Source: Pseudonocardia benzenivorans CB1190 (lineage in GTDB: Bacteria; Actinomycetota; Actinomycetes; Mycobacteriales; Pseudonocardiaceae). From it: a DNA stretch of 64,000 nucleotides. The stretch lies in assembly GCF_000196675.2 (NCBI RefSeq), contig NC_015312.1, forward strand, positions 1,550,001 to 1,614,000. The letters run 5' to 3'. The notes beneath the pieces were generated by a model. The model was not told the origin of the DNA, did not search any database, and saw only the letters and a program-made list of their open reading frames with translations. The translations under genes were made by a program, and so were the position numbers. Shown here in pieces: positions 1-8,375 of the stretch. Positions within the stretch are counted from its first letter, which is position 1, and the number at the start of each line of letters is the position of its first letter.

Positions 1-389
1 AGGGTGACGACGGCGACCTCCGGCGCGAGGTGCAGCGGGACCTCCGGGGTGGTGTGCAGCGCGATGCCCAGCCAGACGGCGCGGGCGTCGGCCGGGGATG
101 TGCCGTGGTCGAGCAGGAAGGCCTCGGCGACCTCGGCGCCGTCGATCTCGAACCGGCGGTCCCGGGTGCGGTGGGTGTCGGTGAGCCCGAGATCGTGGAA
201 GAGGGCGCCGACGTAGGCGAGTTGGGGATCGACCTCGAGCCCGCGCGCCGCGGCCTTGAGAGAGCCCCAGAGGAACACACGGCGGGAGTGGTGGAACAGG
301 GTGTCGTCGGCCGCGGCGCGGACGAGTTCGGTGGCCTGGCGGACGAGTTCGGTGTCGGGGATCTCGATCCCGGCGATCGTCTCCGGCAT
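1..389 (-). CDS. HD-domain hydrolase, 3' end outside window
   Basis: About 129 residues are visible from an ATG at 389 (MPETIAGIEIPD) and the frame runs off the window edge, so the C-terminus is missing. An HD-type metal-binding pattern is present: HHSRRVFLWG followed by GALFHDLGLT, where the HD pair should bind a divalent metal. This resembles the small cyanamide-hydratase-like HD proteins, but the substrate cannot be told from the sequence. It lies 125 bases downstream of a GlxA-type regulator on the same strand, so it may be that regulator's target or be co-transcribed with it. The family call is fairly safe; any specific activity would be a guess. Confidence 0.7.
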   Translation of the reverse strand, partial: MPETIAGIEIPDTELVRQATELVRAAADDTLFHHSRRVFLWGSLKAAARGLEVDPQLAYVGALFHDLGLTDTHRTRDRRFEIDGAEVAEAFLLDHGTSPADARAVWLGIALHTTPEVPLHLAPEVAVVT

Positions 390-514
390 GGGGTGCTCTC
401 CTGTGCTGCTCGCGCGAACTGGACTGGTTCCAGTCTTGCGGGCGGACACCTGCACACCCACCGCAACACCTGCCGTGCGTCCCACAGATCCGGACACTCC
501 CGCGCGGGGGGAGA

Positions 515-1525
515 TCACGGCGTCCGGCGGGGCTCCGCGCCGCGGCGCGTCGTGCCGAACCGTGCCCGGTACTGGCTCGGAGAGAGCCCGAGTCGGTTGA
601 CGAAGGTGCGCCGCATCGTCTCCGCGCTGCCGAATCCCGACCGCGTGGCGACCTGCGCGACGCCGTGCCCGTCGGCGAGCAGGGCCCGGGCGTGGTCGAG
701 CCTGACCTGCTCGACGAACCTGGCCGGGGTGGACTGCAGCTCCGTCGCGAACATCCGGGTCAGCTGGCGCGGGCTGACCCCGACCCGCGCGGCCAGGGCG
801 GGTGCACTGTGGTCGAGGTCGGGGCGGGCGGCGACCAGGTCGACCACCGTGCGCAGGCTGGGCGTGCGGGGCGGGCGTCGCTCCAGAGTCGCCGAGAACT
901 GCGACTGTCCACCCGGGCGCTGCATGAACATCACCAGATCGCGGGCCACCGTGCGGGTCAGCTCGGGCCCGTGGTCCTGCTCGAGGAGCGCGAGCGCGAG
1001 ATCCATCCCGGCCGACACCCCGGCGGAGGTGAAGACGCCGTCGTCCTCGACGAACAGCGCGTCCGGCTCCACCCGGACCAGGGGGCGGGTCCGGGCCAGC
1101 AGCGAGGCGTGCTGCCAGTGGGTGGTGGCCCGTCGACCGTCGAGCAGGCCGGCCGCCGCCAGGGCGAACGAGCCGGTGCAGATCGACACGACCCGCCGGC
1201 TGCGTGCCGCCAGCTCTCGGACGGCCCCGACCAGATCCGGCGCGACCGGCCGTTCGGCGAGCACGTCGCCGCCGGCGACGATCACGGTGTCGGGATCGGG
1301 TGCGGACTCCGCGGCGCCGTCGACGGGCAGTCGGAGCCCGACCGAGGTCCGCACCGGCATGCCCGTGGGGGAGACGTAACCGAGCCGGTAGCGGGCACCG
1401 AACCGGTGGGCGTCGGCGAAGACCTCGGCGGGGCCGGTGACGTCGAGCATCTTCACCCCGTCGAACACGACGAAGACGATGTCGCGGGCGTCGGGTCCAC
1501 CGTGTCCGCCCCGTCCGCCTGACAT
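515..1525 (-). CDS. GlxA-type transcriptional regulator (DJ-1/PfpI domain + AraC HTH)
   Basis: 336 residues. The N-terminal half is a DJ-1/PfpI (class I glutamine amidotransferase-like) domain: FVVFDGVKMLDVTGPAEVF, then VVSICTGSFALAAAGLLDGR, with the Cys at the nucleophile-elbow position. The C-terminal 100 or so residues are a double helix-turn-helix of the AraC family (VGVSPRQLTRMFATEL and GFGSAETMRRTFVNRLGLSPSQYR). Such proteins are activators or repressors of nearby catabolic operons; the effector is unknown. I start at the ATG at 1525 because the residues before it are low-complexity. The next genes on both sides (HD hydrolase downstream, amidohydrolases upstream, all minus strand) are plausible targets. 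A paralogue sits at 24652-25593. Confidence 0.85.
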   Translation of the reverse strand: MSGGRGGHGGPDARDIVFVVFDGVKMLDVTGPAEVFADAHRFGARYRLGYVSPTGMPVRTSVGLRLPVDGAAESAPDPDTVIVAGGDVLAERPVAPDLVGAVRELAARSRRVVSICTGSFALAAAGLLDGRRATTHWQHASLLARTRPLVRVEPDALFVEDDGVFTSAGVSAGMDLALALLEQDHGPELTRTVARDLVMFMQRPGGQSQFSATLERRPPRTPSLRTVVDLVAARPDLDHSAPALAARVGVSPRQLTRMFATELQSTPARFVEQVRLDHARALLADGHGVAQVATRSGFGSAETMRRTFVNRLGLSPSQYRARFGTTRRGAEPRRTP

Positions 1526-1631
1526 GGCGTCGCCGCCCCCTTGCCCGGACGCCACTCGTCCGGCCACCAGTGTGGCAGCGCCCCCGGACGCGGCGGCGCG
1601 GCGGCCGCGCCCCGGGAGCGGATCGCGGGAG

Positions 1632-2630
1632 TCAGAGACGCAGCAGGCGCGCGGCGTTCGCCGTCAAGGTGGGGCCGAGGCCGCCGGCAGGGTGCTCGCC
1701 CGCGCCGGAGTCCCAGCCCGCGAAGTTGGTGCCGAACACCAGGCGCTCGGTTCCCGCGTGCTTGACGAGAAGCTCCAGCGACTCCTCGTCGTGCACGTGG
1801 GTGTCGAACCAGATGCGCTTGTAGTAGTGGTCGAATCCGTTGTCGCGCAGGGCCTTGGTCGCCCACGGCCGCTTCTCGACGGCGCGGGCGAACCGGCCCG
1901 ACACGAAGGCCGCGGCGCCGCCGCCGTGGGAGATGCAGACGTCGAGACCCGGGTGGCGCTCGAGCACCCCGCCGAAGACGATCGCCGCGACGGCCAGCGT
2001 CTCCTCGTAGGCGAAGCCGAACGTCAGGTCGAGGTCGAAGCGACGCAGCCGCGGGTCGTCGGCCGGGCCGTTCTTGCCCAGCGGGGACGGGTGCACGAAC
2101 AGCGGCGCGTCCAGGTCGACCAGGGCTTCGTACAGTGGGTCGAGCTCGGGGTCGTCGAGGGTGCGCCCGGCCGGGTCGGTGTCGATGTAGACGCCGGGCA
2201 TCCCCAGGTCGCGCACGGCGCGGCGGGCCTCGGCCACCGAGGCGGCGATGTCCTGCACGGGCAGCTGGGCCGTCGCGAGCAGGCGCCCCTTGTGCTTGCC
2301 GACGAGCTCCGCGAGCCCGTCGTTGTGCTTGCGCGCGAAGTCGGCGGCGGCGTCGGCGGGGAGGTCGTTGAAGTACGTGATCGGGTTGGGGGACAGGACC
2401 TGCAGGTCGATCCCCGCGGCGTCCATGGCGGCGAGCCGGACGTCGACGTCCATGAACGGGCTGCCCGCGTACTTGACGCCCATCAGCCGGTAGTCGCCGA
2501 CGCGGTAGAACGGCACGCCGTCGTCGGTGGTGCCGAGCTCGGGGCCCGCGGCGCCCGCGGCTCCTTCCGTCAGCTCCAGCACCGCGTGGGCGTGGACGTC
2601 GATGATCTTCGGGGCCGTGCTCTCAGACAT
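1632..2630 (-). CDS. Amidohydrolase of the ACMSD/decarboxylase type
   Basis: 332 residues with the features of the amidohydrolase-2 (ACMSD-like) TIM-barrel family: the N-terminal metal motif IIDVHAHAV, the mid-barrel CISHGGGAAAFVSGRF, and the C-terminal VFGTNFAGWDSG where family members carry the metal-binding Asp. Family members decarboxylate or hydrolyse aromatic or alpha-keto acids with a bound divalent metal. Its ATG overlaps the last 8 bases of the preceding amidohydrolase gene (2623-3984), so the two are translationally coupled and probably act in the same pathway. The substrate is not readable; a role in breakdown of an aromatic or cyclic amide compound is inference from neighbours. 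Confidence 0.8.
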   Translation of the reverse strand: MSESTAPKIIDVHAHAVLELTEGAAGAAGPELGTTDDGVPFYRVGDYRLMGVKYAGSPFMDVDVRLAAMDAAGIDLQVLSPNPITYFNDLPADAAADFARKHNDGLAELVGKHKGRLLATAQLPVQDIAASVAEARRAVRDLGMPGVYIDTDPAGRTLDDPELDPLYEALVDLDAPLFVHPSPLGKNGPADDPRLRRFDLDLTFGFAYEETLAVAAIVFGGVLERHPGLDVCISHGGGAAAFVSGRFARAVEKRPWATKALRDNGFDHYYKRIWFDTHVHDEESLELLVKHAGTERLVFGTNFAGWDSGAGEHPAGGLGPTLTANAARLLRL

Positions 2631-3984
2631 GCGACATCCGCTCCAGCTGCTCCTCGGTGAACGCCAGGGACCGGGTCAGCGGGCAGGCGGCCAGGAACCG
2701 CACCTGGTCCGACGTCCGCTGCTTGTGCTCCGGGATGGGAGTGGTGAGGTCGATCCGCTTGCCCGCCTTGATGACCTCGGCGATCTTGTCCTTCTGCTGC
2801 AGGATGCGCACGTCGGCGAGCGGATCACCGTCGATCACCAGGACGTCGGCGACCCTGCCGTGCTCGAGGGTGCCGAGGTCGTCCTCCATGCGCATCGCGA
2901 ACGCGCCGTTCTTGGTCGCGGCGACGATGGCCTCCATCGGCGACATGCCCATGTAGTCGACGAACATCTCCAGCTCACGGGCGTGCCACTCGCCGACCGG
3001 CGTGACGGCGAAGCCCGTCTCCGACCCGGTGAGGAACTTGACCCCGGCCGCGTGGGCCTTGGTGAGCTGCTTGGCGGTGACCTCGATCTCGGCGCGGAAG
3101 ACGTCGAGCAGCTCGGGGGCGGTGCCGACCTTCTCGCCGTAGTCGGCGAGGTTGCCCAGCAGGGTGAACGTCGGGCACATCGCGGCGCCGGTCTCGATGA
3201 CGGCCTCGATGGCCTCGTCGTCGAGGTAGGAGGCGTGGTAGATCAGGTCGACTCCGGCGCGGGCGGCGTCGCGCGTCGACTCGGAGTTGCGGCAGTGCGC
3301 GACGACCTTGGTGTTGAGCTCGTGCGCGGTGTCGCAGACGGTGCGCAGCTCGTCGATGTTCCAGACCTTGACCTCGGGGCCCTTCATCGACGGGATCAGG
3401 CCCGTCACCATGATCTTGATCCAGTCGACGCCGTACTTGATCTGACGACGGATCTCGTTGACCATCACGTCCCGCCCGGTGACGACGGTGGCGTAGCCGG
3501 TACGGCCCTCGTCCTTGATCATCCGGCCGGCGGTGCCGCCGAGCATCGTCATCAGCGCCTGGCCGCCCGCGCGCATCCGCGGGCCCTCGACGATCCCGGC
3601 CTCGATGGCGTCGCGCAGCTCACAGCCGATGTTCCACAGGCAGTCCGCGTCGAGCACACTCGTGACGCCCGCGCGCAGCACCTTGCGCGCGTTGTACGCC
3701 GAGAGCATCGAGCTGTAGGCCTCGGTGCGGTGGTTGAACAGCTCGTCGTTGCCCGTGGGCTCGCCGAACGTCAGGTGGGTGTGCGCGTCGATCAGCCCGG
3801 GCATGACCGTGCGGCCCGTCGCGTCGATGCGCTCGTCGACGCCGTGCACCTCCGCGTCGTCGACCGCCTGCCGGCCGAGCGCGGTGATGCGGCCGTCGCG
3901 GAGCAGGACCGCCTCGTCCGCACGGGCGGGGGAGCCCGTGCCGTCGATGACCGTGCCGCCGGTGATGAGGATGCTGCCGCTCAC
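2623..3984 (-). CDS. Metal-dependent amidohydrolase (imidazolonepropionase-like)
   Basis: 453 residues. It has the classic amidohydrolase-1 layout: an N-terminal beta-sandwich strand (ILITGGTVIDGTGSPARADEAVLLRDGRI), the HxH metal pair in MPGLIDAHTHLTFGEPTG, a carboxylated-Lys-type strand (DWIKIMVTG), further His ligands (KVVAHCRNSES, LIYHASYLDD), the Asp region (LTGSETGFAVTP) and the closing DDLGTLEHGRVADVLVIDGDPLADV. I chose the GTG at 3984 because GGAGG sits 4 bases upstream; longer in-frame starts lack a ribosome site. Relatives cleave cyclic amides and prolidase-type substrates. It is the first gene of a two-gene overlapping unit and faces an SDR/TrmB pair across a 293-bp divergent gap. 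Confidence 0.85.
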   Translation of the reverse strand: MSGSILITGGTVIDGTGSPARADEAVLLRDGRITALGRQAVDDAEVHGVDERIDATGRTVMPGLIDAHTHLTFGEPTGNDELFNHRTEAYSSMLSAYNARKVLRAGVTSVLDADCLWNIGCELRDAIEAGIVEGPRMRAGGQALMTMLGGTAGRMIKDEGRTGYATVVTGRDVMVNEIRRQIKYGVDWIKIMVTGLIPSMKGPEVKVWNIDELRTVCDTAHELNTKVVAHCRNSESTRDAARAGVDLIYHASYLDDEAIEAVIETGAAMCPTFTLLGNLADYGEKVGTAPELLDVFRAEIEVTAKQLTKAHAAGVKFLTGSETGFAVTPVGEWHARELEMFVDYMGMSPMEAIVAATKNGAFAMRMEDDLGTLEHGRVADVLVIDGDPLADVRILQQKDKIAEVIKAGKRIDLTTPIPEHKQRTSDQVRFLAACPLTRSLAFTEEQLERMSHV

Positions 3985-4277
3985 GGCGCCTCCTGGGAAC
4001 GTCGTCGTAGCTGGAGTCGATCCGTGGCGCAGACCCGCCGTAAGAAGCCTGACGACTAGTCGCGCCGTGTGGTCAGTGTCGCACACCCTCCGGGGGCGCG
4101 GGGAGTCCCCGCGGTCGGGGCTTTGTGGGCGAATCGTGCGGATTTGCACCGGTCCGGGGCACGACGCGCGGGGAAGACCTGTAGACGGGCACCCGATGCC
4201 GCACTAGCGTCGTCAGAAAGCCAACGCCGCTCGTCGGATTGTCGTCCGGGGAGCGGGAGCGACGACGGAGGTCGGCC
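3985..4277. promoter_or_regulatory. Divergent intergenic control region
   Basis: 293 bp between the divergently transcribed amidohydrolase (3984) and SDR (4278) genes; both promoters must lie here. GGAGG at 4267-4271 is the ribosome site of the SDR. I see only a weak inverted pair (GTGTG at 4067, CACAC at 4082) and no convincing -35/-10 pair. The TrmB-type regulator encoded just downstream of the SDR is the natural candidate to bind here. Confidence 0.4.
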
Positions 4278-5054
4278 GTGACGAACGAGTGGGCCGTGGT
4301 CACCGGCGCGGGCAACGGCATCGGTGCCGTCATCGCCCGCAACGCCGTCAAGGAGGGATACCGGGTCGCCGCGTGGGACGTCGACGCCGCGGCGGTCGAG
4401 GCCGTGGCAGCCGACCTGGGCGGGGCATGCGTGCCGTCGGTCGTCGACGTCACCGACGAGGAGTCGGTGGCCGCGGCCGTAGCCGCGTTGCCGGTGGCGC
4501 CCGCGCTGCTGGTCAACAACGCGGGGATCGCCCGCTTCGGGCCTCTCCTGACTCTTGCCGCCGCCGAGTGGCGCGCCGCGGTCGAGGTGAACCTCACCGG
4601 GACGTTCCTGGTCGGGAGGGCCGTCGCCGCCCGCATGATCGAGGCAGGTGGCGGGGCGATCGTCAACATGGCGTCGATCAACGGCCTCGCCGCGGCCCCC
4701 AACGCAGGCGCCTACACCGCGTCCAAGGCCGGCATCGTCATGCTCACCGAGCACATGGCGATCGAGTGGTCGCCCTCGGGTGTGCGCGTCAACTGCATCG
4801 CGCCGGGCCTGATCAACGCCGGGATGTCCGACGCCGTCAACGCCGACCCCGAGGTGCGGCGGCTGCGCGAGAGCCGGGTCCCGCAGGGCCGCCTCGGCAC
4901 CGCCGACGACATCGCCGACGCCGTGCTCTTCCTCGCCTCGGCCAAGGCGTCCTACATCTCCGGGCAGACCATCGCCGTCGACGGCGGCATCAGCAAGGGT
5001 GCGCTCGCCTCGCTGCCGCGGCCGAAGTCGGTCGACTCGGTCGGCGTCGAGTAG
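4278..5054 (+). CDS. Short-chain dehydrogenase/reductase
   Basis: 258 residues, normal classical-SDR length. The cofactor motif is TGAGNGIG near the N-terminus, followed by the VNNAG strand motif, the catalytic Ser region (NMASINGLAA), the YxxxK pair in YTASKAG, and a C-terminal VDGGIS typical of FabG-like members. It should be an NAD(P)-dependent alcohol/ketone oxidoreductase. The GTG at 4278 is chosen because GGAGG lies 6 bases upstream; an ATG at 4239 in the same frame adds only an Arg-rich stretch. It is followed by a TrmB-type regulator and faces the two amidohydrolases, suggesting it oxidises or reduces an intermediate of that pathway. Confidence 0.9.
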   Translation: MTNEWAVVTGAGNGIGAVIARNAVKEGYRVAAWDVDAAAVEAVAADLGGACVPSVVDVTDEESVAAAVAALPVAPALLVNNAGIARFGPLLTLAAAEWRAAVEVNLTGTFLVGRAVAARMIEAGGGAIVNMASINGLAAAPNAGAYTASKAGIVMLTEHMAIEWSPSGVRVNCIAPGLINAGMSDAVNADPEVRRLRESRVPQGRLGTADDIADAVLFLASAKASYISGQTIAVDGGISKGALASLPRPKSVDSVGVE

Positions 5055-5122
5055 TGCTCGTACGCCCCGACCAGCGGCGGGGGAGTCCCGCCACTCCACC
5101 TGCGGATGCGACGATGGGGCGC

Positions 5123-6013
5123 ATGTCCCAGCAGAGCGTCATCGAGGAGCTCCAGCGCCTCGGGATGTCGGGTTACGAGGCCAAGGCCTACGTCGCCCTG
5201 GTCGCGGCCGGCACGCCGCTCAACGGCTACGAGGTGGCCAAACGCTCCGGCGTTCCGCGCAGCACCGTCTACGAGACGCTGGCGAAGCTCGTCGGGCGCG
5301 GCGCCGCGTACGAGGTACGTGCGGGTGAGGCGAGCGTCGGCTACATCTCCCTGCCGCCGTCGGCCCTGCTCGACCGGATGCGGCGCGACTTCGACAGCTC
5401 CATCGACACGCTGCGCGAGGCCCTCCCGCAGGTCGCGTCGCCGCCGCAGGTGCGGCTCGTGCACAACCTGTCCGACCGGGAGTCGCTGCTCGCCCGGGCC
5501 GAGGACGTCGTGGCCGCCGCGCGCGACGACCTCTTCCTCTCCGGCTGGCCGGCCGAGATCGAGCCGCTCAAGCCGGTCGTGCGCCGCGCCGACGACGAGG
5601 GCGTCGACGTCTCGGTCGTCATGTTCGGCGACGATCCCGATCCCGTCGGGACGACGATCCCGCACCGGTTCTCCACGCCCGACGTGGCGCTGGAGAACCT
5701 GGGCTGCCGGCTGCTCGTCGTCGCCGCGGACCGGGAGCAGGCCGTGATCGGCGGGGTCGTCAACGGCGACGCGTGGGGCGTCTTCACCGACGACCCGGCC
5801 GTGGTGCTGGTGGCGGTCGAGTACGTGCGCCACGACATCGCGATGCACCTGATCGCGGAGAAGTTCGCGCCCGACGACTTCGAGTCGTTCTGGACCTCCG
5901 ACCCGGCGCTGCGCCGGCTGCGTGCCGACCACGGCATCCCCGCCGCGCTGCTGGCCCGCGGCCCGGTCGGCGCCTCGGCGCCGCCGCGGCGCACCCGGCG
6001 CGGCCAGCACTGA
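5123..6013 (+). CDS. TrmB-family transcriptional regulator
   Basis: 296 residues. The N-terminal winged helix-turn-helix (VIEELQRLGMSGYEAKAYVALVAAG, then GYEVAKRSGVPRSTVYETLAKLVGRGAAYEV) is diagnostic of TrmB-type regulators, and the C-terminal two-thirds is the phospholipase-D-like effector domain (LFLSGWPAEIEPL, DVSVVMFGDD). Members often sense sugars or other small ligands. An ATG at 5114 is an equally possible start three codons earlier; neither has a clear ribosome site. It follows the SDR by 68 bp on the same strand and is the likely local regulator of the amidohydrolase/SDR genes (inference). The 3' end lies in a convergent gap containing a three-arm repeat. Confidence 0.8.
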   Translation: MSQQSVIEELQRLGMSGYEAKAYVALVAAGTPLNGYEVAKRSGVPRSTVYETLAKLVGRGAAYEVRAGEASVGYISLPPSALLDRMRRDFDSSIDTLREALPQVASPPQVRLVHNLSDRESLLARAEDVVAAARDDLFLSGWPAEIEPLKPVVRRADDEGVDVSVVMFGDDPDPVGTTIPHRFSTPDVALENLGCRLLVVAADREQAVIGGVVNGDAWGVFTDDPAVVLVAVEYVRHDIAMHLIAEKFAPDDFESFWTSDPALRRLRADHGIPAALLARGPVGASAPPRRTRRGQH

Positions 6014-6093
6014 GCCGGGCAGGCCCGATCGAGCGGGCCCGCCGCACGGACCCGGCCGCCACCGCAGCGCTGCTGCGGGCCGGTCCGAGGACG

Positions 6094-6169
6094 GTGAGGT
6101 TGCGGCCGACGTCCGGCGCGCAACCTCACGGCTGCTCTCCACCTGGCGCACTGCGGTGAGGGTTGCGCG
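6094..6169 (+). repeat. Three-arm palindromic repeat, copy 1
   Basis: Arms: GTGAGGTTGCG at 6094-6104, its complement GCGCAACCTCAC at 6118-6129, and a third arm with one extra G (GTGAGGGTTGCGCG) at 6156-6169. Start-to-start spacings are 24 and 38 bases, identical to the copies at 9278 and 25673. It fills the convergent gap between the TrmB regulator and the MFS gene and could act as a bidirectional terminator or as a REP-like mobile repeat. Confidence 0.85.
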
Positions 6170-6176
6170 TGGGGCC

Positions 6177-7424
6177 TCAGTTTGCGGGCGCACGCCCGGC
6201 CCGGGCCCGTGCCGTCACCGCCCGGCAGCGCACGAAGCACAGCACGCTCGCCGCGGCGAGGCCCGCGCTCACGCCCCAGCCGAGCCCGTAACCGCCCGTC
6301 GCGTCGACCGAGAGCCCGAACAACGGCGCGCTGAGCAGCGCGCCCAGGTAGTAGCCGGCCATCGTCGCGCCCGACGCGCGTCCGACGAGGTCCGGTGCGG
6401 TGGCCACGACGGCGGCATGCATCAGCCCTATCGCCGTGAGCTGGGCGACGCCGCCGAGGACGAGTCCGGCCGTCATCGACACCGGTCCGGCGACGATGCC
6501 CAGCCACAGCAGCGCGACCCCGGCCGTCGCCGCGGCGGTGAGCAGCACGACCGGGCGGACGCGGTCGCCTCCGGTGCGGTCGGCCCGTCCGGCCAGCACG
6601 ATCATCGCGACGACGGCGACCGCCGACCCGATCGAGGCGAGCGCGCCCGCCGTCGCGACCGACATCCCGCCGACCTCGTCGAGGTAGGCGACTGACCACG
6701 AGTAGATGGGTTGGGTGCCCGCGATGAGCAGGAACGCCGCCACCGGGTACCAACCGAACCCCGCGGGCAGGCGGACGCGCCGGGGCGTGCCGGGACCGTC
6801 GCCGACGAGGTCGTGGGCCTCGACGACCGCCGCCGCCGGGTCTCCCGCGCTCCGCGCCGCCGGGAGCAGCCGGAAGCACAGGACCGCGACGACGACCAGC
6901 ACCGGCACGACGACGGCGAGGACCGGACGCCAGCCGAACGCGGCCGCCGCGGCGACCCCGACGAGTGACTGGACTGCGCCGATCGCCGGGACGCCGGCGG
7001 TGCGGACGGCCATCGCGACGCCGTGCCGCGCGGGCGCGATGCTCGCCGCGACGGCCATGTTCGTGCCGGCGTTGGCCAGCGCGTAGCCGGCCCCGGTGAC
7101 GGCGGCCATGACCAGCAGCGACGGGTAGGTCGGCACGAGCACGGCGAGGAGCAGGCCGGCCGCGACGACCAGCAGGTCGAACCCGACGGCCTTGTGGGCG
7201 CCGAGCCGCTCGGCCCACGCGCCGCCGACCGTCGACGCCACGCCCGTCGCGCCGAAGAACACCCCGATCAGCACACCGAGGGCGGGTTTGGAGATGCCGA
7301 GGTCGGCCTCGAACAACGGACCGAGGTAGCCGAAGAGGAAGCCGGGGATGCTGCCGAGCCCGATGCCCGCCGTCGCGACGGCGAGGACGACACCGCCGCG
7401 GCGGGCCGGTCGGCCGTGGGTCAC
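6177..7424 (-). CDS. MFS transporter
   Basis: 415 residues, mostly hydrophobic, about 12 membrane-spanning segments in two halves. An MFS-like cytoplasmic loop follows helix 2-3 (GGAWAERLGAHKAVGFDLL) and a counterpart occurs in the second half (LAGRADRTGGDRVRP). N-terminus: VVLAVATAGIGLGSIPGFLFGYLGPLFEADLGIS. It is a secondary transporter, direction and substrate unknown. The start codon is 3 bases after the stop of the ThuA-domain gene, so both are one operon, and the transporter may import or export the small molecule that the ThuA protein handles. Confidence 0.85.
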   Translation of the reverse strand: MTHGRPARRGGVVLAVATAGIGLGSIPGFLFGYLGPLFEADLGISKPALGVLIGVFFGATGVASTVGGAWAERLGAHKAVGFDLLVVAAGLLLAVLVPTYPSLLVMAAVTGAGYALANAGTNMAVAASIAPARHGVAMAVRTAGVPAIGAVQSLVGVAAAAAFGWRPVLAVVVPVLVVVAVLCFRLLPAARSAGDPAAAVVEAHDLVGDGPGTPRRVRLPAGFGWYPVAAFLLIAGTQPIYSWSVAYLDEVGGMSVATAGALASIGSAVAVVAMIVLAGRADRTGGDRVRPVVLLTAAATAGVALLWLGIVAGPVSMTAGLVLGGVAQLTAIGLMHAAVVATAPDLVGRASGATMAGYYLGALLSAPLFGLSVDATGGYGLGWGVSAGLAAASVLCFVRCRAVTARARAGRAPAN

Positions 7425-7427
7425 GCG

Positions 7428-8135
7428 TCAGCCACGGGTGGCCCAGGCGATCGCCCGGCGCACCATCTCGCGGTGCTCGGGCACCTCGTAGGACGGGACG
7501 TGATGCCCCAGCGCGTCGTAGACGACCCGCCCGCCCCCGTGCTCGCGGGCCCACAGCAGCGGCTGCGGCCGGCCGTTCTCGTCACCGGGCCTGCGTGCCT
7601 GCAGGAGCGGTTCGACCCCGGGGCGCATGTCGAGGTCGCTGTAGACCTCGTCGACGATGCGGAAGTCGTCCAGCCCCTCGACGATCGGGTGTGACGACGC
7701 CACCGTGACCGCGACCTCCGGGCCCAGCGGCGGGTGCGACGACGAGCCCCACACCCATGCCCCGCCGAGGGTGTCGCCCCAGCCCGGCCAGTCGTCGAAA
7801 CAGATGCCGGCCGTGTGCATCCCGAGGACGCCGCCGCCCGCGGCGAGATGCCGCGCGAGGGCGTCGCGGGCCCGCGCCGAGGGGCTCGCGCCTTCCTCGG
7901 CGGCCTTGTCGCGGTAGCGGTCCGGCGTCGTGTCGCCCGTCATCGACCAGCGCAGCGCGTTGACGACGAACAGCGCGGCCCCGGGAAGTGCCAGCAGCGC
8001 GGAGTCGACCCCAGCGGTGCCGGTGTGCACCTCGACCTCGAGCCCGGCTTTCTCCAGCAACTCGGTCAGGCAGGCCGTGGTGGCCGGGAAGTCGTGGGTG
8101 AGGCCTCCGGACAGAACGACGGCGCGCACGACCAC
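7428..8135 (-). CDS. ThuA-domain protein
   Basis: 235 residues matching the ThuA (trehalose-utilisation) family, a glutamine-amidotransferase-like fold: RAVVLSGGLTHDFPATTACLTELLEKAGLEVEVHTG at the start, a central GGGVLGMHTAGICFDDWPGWGDTLGGAW with the conserved His, HPIVEGLDDFRIVDEVYSD, and a C-terminal GGGRVVYDALGHHV. The biochemical role of the family is poorly defined; members occur in sugar and polyol catabolic operons, often next to transporters. Here it is the first gene of a two-gene operon with an MFS transporter. An imperfect inverted repeat lies just upstream (8149-8173). Confidence 0.85.
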   Translation of the reverse strand: MVVRAVVLSGGLTHDFPATTACLTELLEKAGLEVEVHTGTAGVDSALLALPGAALFVVNALRWSMTGDTTPDRYRDKAAEEGASPSARARDALARHLAAGGGVLGMHTAGICFDDWPGWGDTLGGAWVWGSSSHPPLGPEVAVTVASSHPIVEGLDDFRIVDEVYSDLDMRPGVEPLLQARRPGDENGRPQPLLWAREHGGGRVVYDALGHHVPSYEVPEHREMVRRAIAWATRG

Positions 8136-8148
8136 CTCCGACGGCGTG

Positions 8149-8173
8149 AGGGTTCTGACGACTATCAGACCCT
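8149..8173 (-). promoter_or_regulatory. Candidate operator of the ThuA-MFS operon
   Basis: Imperfect inverted repeat with half-sites AGGGTTCTGA (8149-8158) and TCAGACCCT (8165-8173), one base short of exact complementarity. It begins 14 bases upstream of the ThuA start codon, so it would overlap promoter or leader. The regulator is unknown. Confidence 0.4.
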
Positions 8174-8375
8174 AACTGTCGGGGGCGCCGGTGCGCATCC
8201 CTCTGCCGTGGTCTGGTCGCCGGAGGCGGTCCGGTGCAGGTTGCCCGCGAGATCGGCCGCGCCGAGTGCTCGGCTCGGGTGGGACGCCATTTCCGAGAGC
8301 GGTGCTCTTGACAGAGTGCGGTGCGCGGCGAATGCTGGTCTCAAGTGAGAGCGCTGATCTCGTTCGGGAGCAACG

